Positions 1 through 6,390 of a stretch of DNA of 12,412 bases are shown here, piece after piece. This DNA is from an uncultured Lachnospiraceae bacterium (GTDB taxonomy: Bacteria; Bacillota; Clostridia; Lachnospirales; Lachnospiraceae), in contig CAJUHN010000097.1 of NCBI GenBank assembly GCA_910585935.1, positions 1 through 12,412 of the forward strand. Direction: 5' to 3'. The notes beneath the pieces are model-generated. The model worked only from the letters and a program-made list of their open reading frames with translations. It was not told where the DNA came from and did no database searches. A program made the translations under genes and the position numbers. Each line of letters opens with the position of its first letter. Position 1 is the stretch's first letter.

Positions 1-84
1 CAGGGCTGTGCGCTTAGTACCGCTACGTCTGGAACGGAGCGAAAGCGCGGCTTCGCTGGAATACTTCCTCGCTGTAGCGTCCCC
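1..84 (-). repeat. Structured repeat, copy R1 (partial, cut by window edge)
   Basis: Read on the minus strand, this matches the first half of the repeat seen complete at 3624-3777 and again at 12271-12412. It shares the terminal arm AGGAAGTATTCCA with copy R3, then GAAGCCGCGCT.TCGCTCCG, TTCCAGACGTAG and GGTACTAA. The other half lies beyond base 1. The short hairpin is GCG-CTTT-CGC here and GCG-CTCT-CGC in the other copies; on the opposite strand this gives a GAAA or GAGA (GNRA-type) loop. It starts about 15 bases after the stop codon of the MMPL gene, in the sense orientation of that gene, so it would be in its 3' untranslated region. I do not recognise it as a named family. Confidence 0.8.
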
Positions 85-99
85 TTTTACCTTTCTCAA

Positions 100-2652
100 T
101 CACCTATTACTATCTTTTGGCATCTCTTCTGCTACCGCTGTCTGATATTCTACTCCCTCAACTTCTATCTCTTCTTCCTTTTCATTTCCATTTCCATTCT
201 TACTCTCTATCGCATTTTTTGTTAAATCAATATCCTCTATCACAATTTCTCCTGTTTTTGTTTCGACTCTAGCGTTTAAATCCCCTTTCACAAATCCTTT
301 TACATCTGCATCCATAAAACCAGATACATATCCACGGATATGTCCATCCATCTTTATCATATCATTTCTGATTTGTTTCATATGATCTCTCTTTAAGGAA
401 ATCGCTGTTTTCTCTATAATCGCATCACCCAATAATAAAATCTGTGGCAATACAGACATAACTAACAGAGCAGAAGTAAGTGTCCCTCGCCCTAATGCTG
501 TACCAATAGAAGCAATAGTTGGATCAGAAGACATTTTCCCTATCAAAAATCCTGCCACTGTCATAATACTTCCGGAAGTTAAAACAGTGGGAAAAGATTG
601 ATTAAGAGATTCAATAATCGCTATTTTTTTCTTTCTATATTCTTTTAATTCCATATAGCGATTTGTAATGACAATCGCATAATCAATAGTCGCTCCCATT
701 TGAATAGAACTCACAATCAGATATGCCAAGAAATACATTTTGCTGTCTGTCAAATAAGGAAAAGAGAAATTAATCCAAATACTTCCTTGTATTGTCAACA
801 CTAAAAGAACTGGAATACCGGCAGATTTAAAAGTAAATAACAAAATCACAGCAACAAATAATACTGTCATCACACTGATTTTCATATTATCATTTTGAAA
901 TGATTCTTCTAAATCTCTCGCATTGGTAGAATTTCCAGCCAATATCACTTCTTCTGGATAATACTCTGAAGCAATTTTTCTGATTTCATCTAATACCTCA
1001 TACGTTTCATCACTCTCGGTATCTCCATTGATATTTAATACTAAACGAGAATATCTTTCTCCTTCTAATTGTGCTTTCGCATCTTTTAATGTATCATATA
1101 ATTCATTGATATCTTCTGTCTGTTCCTCGTCTAAAACAATATATCCTTTCTCCATCTGTTCGCACAAAAATAAAAAGACATCGATGACAGGAGCTTCATA
1201 GGTTTCAATATCTCCTACCAATGCTCCATAATTCTCTTCACTCAATGCATATGCAGAATATAATAGATCTGCTAACTCAATATCGACATCTGCAAATTCT
1301 GAGAACTTTCTAGGAGTCAATTTATCTGTTAAAACATGTTCATCATCTAATTCCACATTTGCCAATCCTAAACAAGAAGTCACCATCGGAAATTCTTCCA
1401 CACGTTTTAAAATACTCTTTTCCTTTTCATAATCCCCTCTTGGTATGATAACTGCCAATGTATTATTCTTTCCAAAACTTTCTGCTATTTTCCTATCCGC
1501 AATAGAACTTATGGTTTCTTTTGTTCTGGGAATAGAACCTACATCAAACGCATAGGGGCATTTATTTGAAAAATAGCACCCTAAGATAATCGCTGCTAAA
1601 AAGATGACAGGAACAATAAATCTGGTTTTTACTACTAATTTTCCCCAAGCCGTTATCTTTGGAACGAAATTTTTATGTTTTGTCTTATCCATAGCCTTAT
1701 TAAATAACATTAATAATCCGGGCATTAACAAAAATACCGTTAAAATACTGCAAAGAATTCCTTTTGTCAATACAATACCCATGTCAAAACCTATTTTTAA
1801 TTGCATAAGCATCAACGCAATTAATCCAGATATTGTGGTTAAACAACTAGAAGAAATCTCTGGTATTGCCTTACTCAACGCGATAATCGTGGCTTCTCTC
1901 GCAGCTTTTGTTTCTCTCTCTTCCATATAGCGATGACACATAATAATCGCATAGTCAATCGCTAATGCTAATTGTAATACTACTGCTATTGCATTTGTGA
2001 TAAAAGAAATTGTTCCAAACCAATAATTCGTTCCCATATTGAGAAGCGCTGCCACTCCAAATACTACTAAAAATACTAATACTTCCATATAAGTTTGGGA
2101 AGTGAATAACAATACAATCACAATGACAATGACAGCTAACACTAAAATAACACTCATATCTGCCTGTAACTCTGCCGCATCATCTTTTCCTACTTCAGAG
2201 GAAATATAACAATCATAATCTGCTATCAGCTCTTTTAATTCCTTCATCGCCTGCTGGCTGACTTCTGAATCCACTAAATCTGTAAAAGATACACTATAGA
2301 GTGCCTTGGATTCTTTATAATGCTCTTCACTATCATCAAACTCTGCACTTCCTATCCCCTCTATAGCTTCTATCTTTTCTTGCAGTTTTAAAGCTTGCTC
2401 ATATGTAATATTTGTGACCATCACCTGAGCTGAACCATAAGTGATAAACTCTTCTTCCATAATCGTGAGTCCTTTTTTCGTTTCTGTATCATCTGGCAAA
2501 TAAGTAGTGATATCATTATTGATATTTACCTTTGATATAGAACTAACACTATAAAGAACTGCCACAATAAATATCAGAAAAAATGCCTTTCTTTTATCCA
2601 CGATAAATTCTGCCACTTTTTCCATAAAACTCGCTGACTGCTTCTCTTCCAT
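100..2652 (-). CDS. MMPL/RND-superfamily membrane exporter
   Basis: 850-residue integral membrane protein with the duplicated RND layout: TM1 at about 22-40, a first outer domain (41-165), a TM bundle (about 166-316), TM7 at about 343-361, a second outer domain (362-588), and a second bundle (about 590-745). The Asp-Tyr pair typical of proton-driven MMPL proteins is present in both halves (D233-Y234 in AIDYAIIMCHRYMEE; D657-Y658 in ATIDYAIVITNRYME). Known members export lipids, polyketides or drugs across the cytoplasmic membrane using the proton gradient; the substrate here is unknown. A charged cytoplasmic tail of about 100 residues follows, with an odd four-residue periodic segment at 772-799. 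The start is supported by an upstream GGGCGGAAG-type ribosome site. A divergent TetR gene suggests effector-controlled expression. The family call is very secure; the cargo is open. Confidence 0.95.
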   Translation of the reverse strand: MEEKQSASFMEKVAEFIVDKRKAFFLIFIVAVLYSVSSISKVNINNDITTYLPDDTETKKGLTIMEEEFITYGSAQVMVTNITYEQALKLQEKIEAIEGIGSAEFDDSEEHYKESKALYSVSFTDLVDSEVSQQAMKELKELIADYDCYISSEVGKDDAAELQADMSVILVLAVIVIVIVLLFTSQTYMEVLVFLVVFGVAALLNMGTNYWFGTISFITNAIAVVLQLALAIDYAIIMCHRYMEERETKAAREATIIALSKAIPEISSSCLTTISGLIALMLMQLKIGFDMGIVLTKGILCSILTVFLLMPGLLMLFNKAMDKTKHKNFVPKITAWGKLVVKTRFIVPVIFLAAIILGCYFSNKCPYAFDVGSIPRTKETISSIADRKIAESFGKNNTLAVIIPRGDYEKEKSILKRVEEFPMVTSCLGLANVELDDEHVLTDKLTPRKFSEFADVDIELADLLYSAYALSEENYGALVGDIETYEAPVIDVFLFLCEQMEKGYIVLDEEQTEDINELYDTLKDAKAQLEGERYSRLVLNINGDTESDETYEVLDEIRKIASEYYPEEVILAGNSTNARDLEESFQNDNMKISVMTVLFVAVILLFTFKSAGIPVLLVLTIQGSIWINFSFPYLTDSKMYFLAYLIVSSIQMGATIDYAIVITNRYMELKEYRKKKIAIIESLNQSFPTVLTSGSIMTVAGFLIGKMSSDPTIASIGTALGRGTLTSALLVMSVLPQILLLGDAIIEKTAISLKRDHMKQIRNDMIKMDGHIRGYVSGFMDADVKGFVKGDLNARVETKTGEIVIEDIDLTKNAIESKNGNGNEKEEEIEVEGVEYQTAVAEEMPKDSNR

Positions 2653-2682
2653 CTCACTTCCGCCCTTCTTTATTATCCTATG

Positions 2683-2736
2683 AAATCAACTTGTTCAAAA
2701 ATGTTATTTTATTTAAAATCGAACAAATGTTGATTT
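2683..2736. promoter_or_regulatory. Imperfect inverted repeat, candidate TetR operator
   Basis: The left arm AAATCAACTTGTTC (2683-2696) faces the right arm GAACAAATGTTGATTT (2721-2736). The arms are complementary except for a two-base insertion in the right arm. The repeat lies in the leader of the MMPL gene, directly downstream of its likely promoter, where a bound repressor would block transcription. A shorter dyad, GATT-TTT-AATC, sits at the right end (about 2732-2742). The link to the adjacent TetR protein is inferred from position. Confidence 0.4.
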
Positions 2737-2750
2737 TTAATCGCAACTGT

Positions 2751-2780
2751 ATTATACTGAATAAAGAGAGGATTATGCAA
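2751..2780 (-). promoter_or_regulatory. Leftward promoter for the MMPL gene
   Basis: On the minus strand, a perfect -10 TATAAT (2751-2756) is preceded after 18 bases by a weak -35 TTGCAT (2775-2780). The predicted start near 2744 gives a leader of about 90 bases containing the inverted repeat at 2683-2736. The rest of the 2653-2972 intergenic region is AT-rich without further genes. It also has AATCGCAA (2739-2746) facing TTGCGATT (2859-2866). Confidence 0.5.
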
Positions 2781-2879
2781 CCATCATTTTTTGTAATTTT
2801 TGTTTAAAAACATACATTTTCTATCTATTTTGATGGATTTTTATATTTTTTTTAGAAATTGCGATTGATATTTCTTACT

Positions 2880-2900
2880 TAAGTTTTGCATCTTAACTTA
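2880..2900. promoter_or_regulatory. Small inverted repeat upstream of the TetR gene
   Basis: TAAGTT (2880-2885) and AACTTA (2895-2900) form a dyad with a 9-base spacer just before TATAAC (2902-2907), a possible -10 for the rightward TetR gene. No clear -35 at 17 bases is visible. It could be an autoregulatory site, but six-base arms in AT-rich DNA arise readily by chance. Confidence 0.25.
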
Positions 2901-2972
2901 TTATAACAAAAAATCTGTATGATATTTTCTCATAATCTTCATAACAAAGTAAAAAAGAAGGGAGTAATCATT

Positions 2973-3551
2973 ATGGCAAAAGCCGAATATAAGAGTGCTA
3001 TTCGCTCTCGTAAGCTAATACGCACTGCCTTTGTAGAATTAATGCAAGAAAAAGATACTGATAAAATCACTGTCACAGATATTGTAAAACGTGCCGATAT
3101 CAATCGTGGCACTTTTTATGCACATTATTCTGATACCCATGCTGTATTAGAACAAATAGAAAATGAATTTTTACAACATATTTTAGAAATTTTAGATGAT
3201 TCTAATTATGAAACTTTTATTCAAAACCCCTATCCTGTCTTTCAAAAACTCACTGCTTATCTAGAAAAAGACGTGGAACTTTATCATTTATTAGTAAAGG
3301 CAAAAAAATCTACCCATTTTCTGTATGAGTTAAAAGAAATTTTTATAGAACATATTATAAAAAGTTTTCCAATCAAAGAATCAGAAAAATCTAATCCTTC
3401 CTTTCTAGCAGCTATTCACTTTTATGCAGGTGGGATTGTGATAACTTATTATGATTGGTTTGATGATAATTTAAAAATGAGTTTAACAGAATTAACCCAG
3501 ATGATCAGTTCTTTTATCAAAAAGGGGTGTGATATGTATCTACATTCATGA
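2973..3551 (+). CDS. TetR/AcrR-family transcriptional regulator
   Basis: 192-residue DNA-binding regulator. The N-terminal TetR helix-turn-helix covers about residues 12-58, with KITVTDIVKRADINRGTFYAHY as the recognition region, closely matching the family pattern T.DIA..AGVS.GTFY.HF. The remaining all-helical C-terminal part binds the effector and mediates dimerisation. I chose ATG at 2973 over an upstream in-frame ATG at 2919 because AAGGGAG (2958-2964) sits 8 bases before it and the upstream extension is low-complexity AT-rich sequence. It is divergent from the MMPL exporter and most likely controls it and itself, as TetR-pump pairs usually do. The ligand cannot be inferred. Confidence 0.92.
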   Translation: MAKAEYKSAIRSRKLIRTAFVELMQEKDTDKITVTDIVKRADINRGTFYAHYSDTHAVLEQIENEFLQHILEILDDSNYETFIQNPYPVFQKLTAYLEKDVELYHLLVKAKKSTHFLYELKEIFIEHIIKSFPIKESEKSNPSFLAAIHFYAGGIVITYYDWFDDNLKMSLTELTQMISSFIKKGCDMYLHS

Positions 3552-3560
3552 TATATTTTC

Positions 3561-3590
3561 CATGCTTGTAAGAAGTTCTTTATAGGCGTG
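3561..3590 (+). other. Stem-loop after the TetR gene
   Basis: Bases 3561-3572 pair with 3579-3590 as a 12-bp stem with several G-U pairs and a 6-base loop, 10 bases after the TetR stop codon. No T-tract follows on either strand, so it is not a standard intrinsic terminator. It may only protect the 3' end or be fortuitous. Confidence 0.3.
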
Positions 3591-3623
3591 AATCAAAAAA
3601 AGTTGAGAGAACATTTTGAACAG

Positions 3624-3777
3624 AGGTTCGCACGGGCAAGAGGTCTATTCCAACGAAGCCGCGCTCTCGCTCCGTTCCAGACGTAACAGACACTAAATTC
3701 GCCGAACCTGTAGGTTCGCTCATTAAGTGCTGACGTCTTCCAAGGGGCTTCTTTTGGAATAGACCTCTTGCCCGTGC
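3624..3777 (+). repeat. Structured repeat, copy R2 (complete)
   Basis: The only complete copy. Bases 3630-3652 and 3755-3777 are perfect 23-base inverted arms. Inside, GAAGCC (3655-3660) pairs with GGCTTC (3746-3751), and a small hairpin GCG-CTCT-CGC occupies 3661-3670. AGACGT (3678-3683) pairs with ACGTCT (3733-3738). CAG-a-CACT pairs with AGTG-CTG, and an apical hairpin CGAACC-TGTA-GGTTCG closes the fold (3703-3718). AGGTTCGC (3624-3631) opens the unit and is also found at the start of R3. It lies about 70 bases after the TetR stop codon, in the same gene-relative orientation as R1. No ORF spans it. It could be a structured RNA in 3' untranslated regions, or a palindromic mobile repeat; I cannot name it. 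Confidence 0.85.
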
Positions 3778-3986
3778 TAGTTTATTAGCTATTCTGGGAA
3801 TTATAAATAACTATAAATACGAAAATTAACTGCTTGAAAGTATTTTTTTACTTTTATCTAAAAATAAAAAGTAAAGAAATTGGTTCAGTATATTGCAAAA
3901 AATCTAATTTGGGAAGAAAACTACAATGAAACAAGACAAATTTATTATGGAAATAAATAAGGAGTATGATATAAAAACTGTCGGTT
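3778..3986. other. AT-rich spacer with no supported gene
   Basis: Between repeat R2 and the promoter of the two-component system I find no gene. Short open stretches in all frames are interrupted by stops and lack ribosome sites. A 22-codon ATG frame at 3926-3994 has no convincing ribosome site. The leftward 77-codon frame at 3854-4087 has hydrophobic low-complexity content and no start signal. Confidence 0.6.
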
Positions 3987-4038
3987 ATTTGTAATAATAT
4001 TTGTACAACTTGTATTCTTTGGAGTAACGAAGTATAAT
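3987..4038 (+). promoter_or_regulatory. Promoter of the two-component system, with upstream direct repeats
   Basis: TTGTAT (4010-4015), a 17-base spacer and TATAAT (4033-4038) make a good sigma-A type promoter, giving a transcript start near 4045. Two copies of ATTTGTA (3987-3993, 3999-4005) lie just upstream at a 12-base period, and a third TTGTA is in the -35. TTGTACAA (4001-4008) is palindromic. These are candidate regulator sites, possibly for autoregulation by the response regulator. Confidence 0.55.
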
Positions 4039-4059
4039 GTATCATAATAGAGGTTCGAT

Positions 4060-4149
4060 ATGAACTATGTAAACACAAATATGTCAACTATCCACAACCG
4101 AAGGAGAGTGGGTTTCCGCCTATGCCAACCGAAAGGAATTTATTTATGA
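4060..4149 (+). CDS. Possible 29-residue leader peptide before the response regulator
   Basis: An ATG 15 bases after the predicted transcript start has AGAGG (4049-4053) at a 6-base spacing. The frame runs 29 codons to TGA, 21 bases before the GTG of the response regulator. The peptide begins MNYVNTNMST and has a basic centre (HNRRRVGFR). Around its 3' half, AACC (4096-4099), GGTT (4111-4114) and AACC (4128-4131) allow two mutually exclusive short stems. This arrangement would suit translational or transcriptional attenuation, but the pairings are only four bases long. A competing reading in another frame (open from 4073 to the TGA at 4172-4174, overlapping the GTG start) has no start codon. 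Function unknown; existence uncertain. Confidence 0.3.
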   Translation: MNYVNTNMSTIHNRRRVGFRLCQPKGIYL

Positions 4150-4170
4150 AAAAAAAGGAGATACAACTTT

Positions 4171-4875
4171 GTGAATGAACATAAAATTATGCTTGTTGAT
4201 GATGAGCCAGACATATTAGACTTACTGGAAAAAGCTCTAAACATAGAGGGTTTTCACAACATTACTAAAATTGATAATGGGATTTTTGCTGTAATCGCTT
4301 GCAAGGAAATTCAGCCAGATATTATTATTTTAGATGTTATGCTGCCAGACATAGATGGGTATGAAGTGTGTAAACAAATTCGGAATTTTTCTTATTGTCC
4401 TATTTTGTTTCTTTCTGCCAAAAATGATGAACTGGATAAAATACTTGGCTTGGCTGTCGGCGGTGATGATTATGTTACAAAACCGTTTAGTCCAAAGGAA
4501 ATCGTATATAGAGTAAAAGCACAATTGCGCCGTGTGGAATACAAACAAGCTCCCATACAGGAGTTTTCTATTAAAATTGGTGAGTTGATGATAGATATAG
4601 ATGGATGTAGGGTAATGAAAAATGATAAGGAAATCGGACTAACTGCACGAGAGTTTGAGATTTTACGATATTTAGCGGAAAATTTAGGACGAGTAATCAG
4701 CCGTGAACGCCTATATGAAATCGTTTGGGGTGAGGACAGTTTTGGGTGTGACAATACAATGATGGTACACATTCGCCATTTGCGTGAAAAATTAGAAGAA
4801 AATCCTGCAACACCAAAATATATTATCACGATGAAAGGCTTAGGCTATAAGTTGGTAAATCCATATGAAAAATAA
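4171..4875 (+). CDS. OmpR/PhoB-family response regulator
   Basis: 234-residue two-domain regulator. The receiver domain (about 5-118) shows the acidic pocket D10-D11, phosphoacceptor D55 in IIILDVMLP, switch residue S82 and the invariant K104 in TKPF. The winged-helix DNA-binding domain (about 133-229) ends with the usual RHLREKLE and IITMKGLGYKL blocks. It starts with GTG, preceded by AAGGAG at a 10-base spacing. Its 3' end overlaps the histidine kinase gene by 11 bases, so the two are co-translated and almost certainly partners. Likely targets are its own promoter and the ABC transporter genes downstream, where a TTAAG direct repeat is found. The family is certain; the specific subfamily and signal are not determined. 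Confidence 0.95.
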   Translation: MNEHKIMLVDDEPDILDLLEKALNIEGFHNITKIDNGIFAVIACKEIQPDIIILDVMLPDIDGYEVCKQIRNFSYCPILFLSAKNDELDKILGLAVGGDDYVTKPFSPKEIVYRVKAQLRRVEYKQAPIQEFSIKIGELMIDIDGCRVMKNDKEIGLTAREFEILRYLAENLGRVISRERLYEIVWGEDSFGCDNTMMVHIRHLREKLEENPATPKYIITMKGLGYKLVNPYEK

Positions 4876-6280
4876 AAAGAAACTAAATCCATTCTTACGA
4901 ATATTCGTTTTAGTCTTAGCATTACTTTTTATCGCTGTTGTTATTTCGGTTGGAATGTTCTACTACATTTTCGGAATATCTGAGCCAGAAGGTTTGAGTT
5001 TGGCATCATGGCCAGATAGATTTACAGATAATTTTTCCATATGGATGGAAAATGATAATGGCAATATCAAAATAAAGGAAATAGGGCTTAAACGGTTGGA
5101 CGAATATGGGTTATGGCTTCAAGTCATTGACGAAACAGGACAGGAGGTTTTTTGTCATAACAAGCCTGAGAATTATCCTATAAGCTATTCTGTATCTGAA
5201 CTGATTTCACTTCGTACAAGCGCTTATAAACAGGGAAATACTATTTTTGTGAATAGCTATGAAAGTTCTACGAAAACATGGAGTTATTTGATTGGATTCC
5301 CTTATGCAATAGGGAAACATATGATTTACTATAATGGAGAGAATGTGGGACGGCTTTCCCCCATGCTGCGCATGGGAATCTTTTTTCTTTTATGTGTTAT
5401 CATTCTGTTTGTGATTTGTTATGGGTTTTGGCTTACCAGACATCTTGGAAAAATTACAAAAGGTATCGAAGATATTTCATTACGTTCCTATGTTTCACTA
5501 CCCGAAAAAGGTATATTCAGTGAAATTTATCATGCACTTAATAAAATGGAGAAGGAAGTCCGTCATAGTGATAAAGTGCAGCAGTGTACGGAACGAGTAC
5601 GTAAAGAGTGGATTGCAAATATTACACACGATTTGAAGACTCCACTTTCACCAATTAAAGGATATGCAGAACTGCTTACAGAAAATCCTGCTCTCGATAA
5701 GGAAACCATACAGGAATATGGTGGAATTATCTTAAAGAATGTTAATCACACAGAAAAAATGATGAATGACTTAAAGCTGACCTATCAACTTGATGCAGGT
5801 TCAGTGCTGTATTATCCACAACCAGTGCGCCTTGTGCGCTTCTTAAAAGAACTGGTCATTGATATTATAAATGATCCTGCTTTTGATGACTACAATATTG
5901 AATTTAAAAGCAATATCCAAGAACTTGATGTTTATTTTGACCCTGATTTATTTCGCCGTGCTGTGAATAATCTTATCATTAACGCACTCACACATAATCC
6001 GCCTAAAACAGAAGTAACCATTTGTATTGATGTGACTACTAAAAAAGAGGTTTTTATTTGTATTTCAGATAATGGAATAGGGATGAGTGATGAGGAACAA
6101 TCAGAACTGTTTCATCGATATTATAGAGGTACAAACACAAAAGATAAACCAGAGGGAAGCGGTCTTGGACTTGCGATTGCAAAACAGATTATAACACTCC
6201 ATGGCGGTGATATTACTGTTAAGAGCAAACAGGGGGAAGGAACACAATTTACGATTCTTCTCCCTCTAGAAAATAGATAA
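4865..6280 (+). CDS. Membrane sensor histidine kinase
   Basis: 471 residues. TM1 (about 12-36) and TM2 (about 169-191) bracket an extracellular sensor region of about 130 residues. A HAMP-like linker (192-245) is followed by the dimerisation helix with phosphoacceptor H255 in ITHDLKTPLSPIKGY. The ATPase domain has an N box (NNLIINALTHN, 368-378), G1 DNGIGM (402-407) and G2 GSGLGLA (431-437). All catalytic residues are intact. The start codon lies inside the end of the response regulator gene, indicating translational coupling. The sizeable sensor domain differs from the short-loop BceS-type kinases of bacitracin-sensing systems, so direct ligand sensing outside the cell is plausible; the ligand is unknown. 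Confidence 0.95.
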   Translation: MKNKKKLNPFLRIFVLVLALLFIAVVISVGMFYYIFGISEPEGLSLASWPDRFTDNFSIWMENDNGNIKIKEIGLKRLDEYGLWLQVIDETGQEVFCHNKPENYPISYSVSELISLRTSAYKQGNTIFVNSYESSTKTWSYLIGFPYAIGKHMIYYNGENVGRLSPMLRMGIFFLLCVIILFVICYGFWLTRHLGKITKGIEDISLRSYVSLPEKGIFSEIYHALNKMEKEVRHSDKVQQCTERVRKEWIANITHDLKTPLSPIKGYAELLTENPALDKETIQEYGGIILKNVNHTEKMMNDLKLTYQLDAGSVLYYPQPVRLVRFLKELVIDIINDPAFDDYNIEFKSNIQELDVYFDPDLFRRAVNNLIINALTHNPPKTEVTICIDVTTKKEVFICISDNGIGMSDEEQSELFHRYYRGTNTKDKPEGSGLGLAIAKQIITLHGGDITVKSKQGEGTQFTILLPLENR

Positions 6281-6321
6281 TTTAAGGTTAAATTAAGATA
6301 CCCAAAAGCACTGCCTAAGAT
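6278..6321 (+). promoter_or_regulatory. Candidate response-regulator site and promoter for the ABC genes
   Basis: TTTAAG (6281-6286), a 5-base spacer and ATTAAG (6292-6297) form a direct repeat with an 11-base period, the usual spacing of OmpR-family binding sites. The same bases contain a perfect dyad TAATTTAA-GG-TTAAATTA (6278-6295) that overlaps the kinase stop codon. TTAAGA (6293-6298), 17 bases and TAAGAT (6316-6321) could serve as -35 and -10, both weak as expected for an activated promoter. Transcription would begin near 6328, within the left arm of the following terminator. Confidence 0.4.
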
Positions 6322-6358
6322 AGATGACTTATGCTAAAGCTAGGTCATCTATTTTTTT
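6320..6358 (+). terminator. Intrinsic terminator between kinase and ABC genes
   Basis: Bases 6320-6331 pair with 6341-6352 in a 12-bp stem that includes one G-U pair, with a 9-base loop, followed by seven T (6352-6358). It lies 40 bases after the kinase stop codon and 32 bases before the ABC ATPase start. It should stop or attenuate transcripts coming from the two-component genes. Confidence 0.8.
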
Positions 6359-6390
6359 GTGCCTAAAAAAAATGAACAGGAGGTTTCTGA

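Noticed and set aside
3854..4087. Leftward 77-codon ORF
   Set aside because: Low-complexity hydrophobic translation, no ribosome site, and it overlaps the rightward promoter of the two-component genes.
4073..4174. Open frame ending in a GTGA overlap with the response regulator, possibly the tail of a lost gene
   Set aside because: No start codon in frame and only about 33 codons; the leader ORF in the other frame has a better start. Kept only as an alternative.
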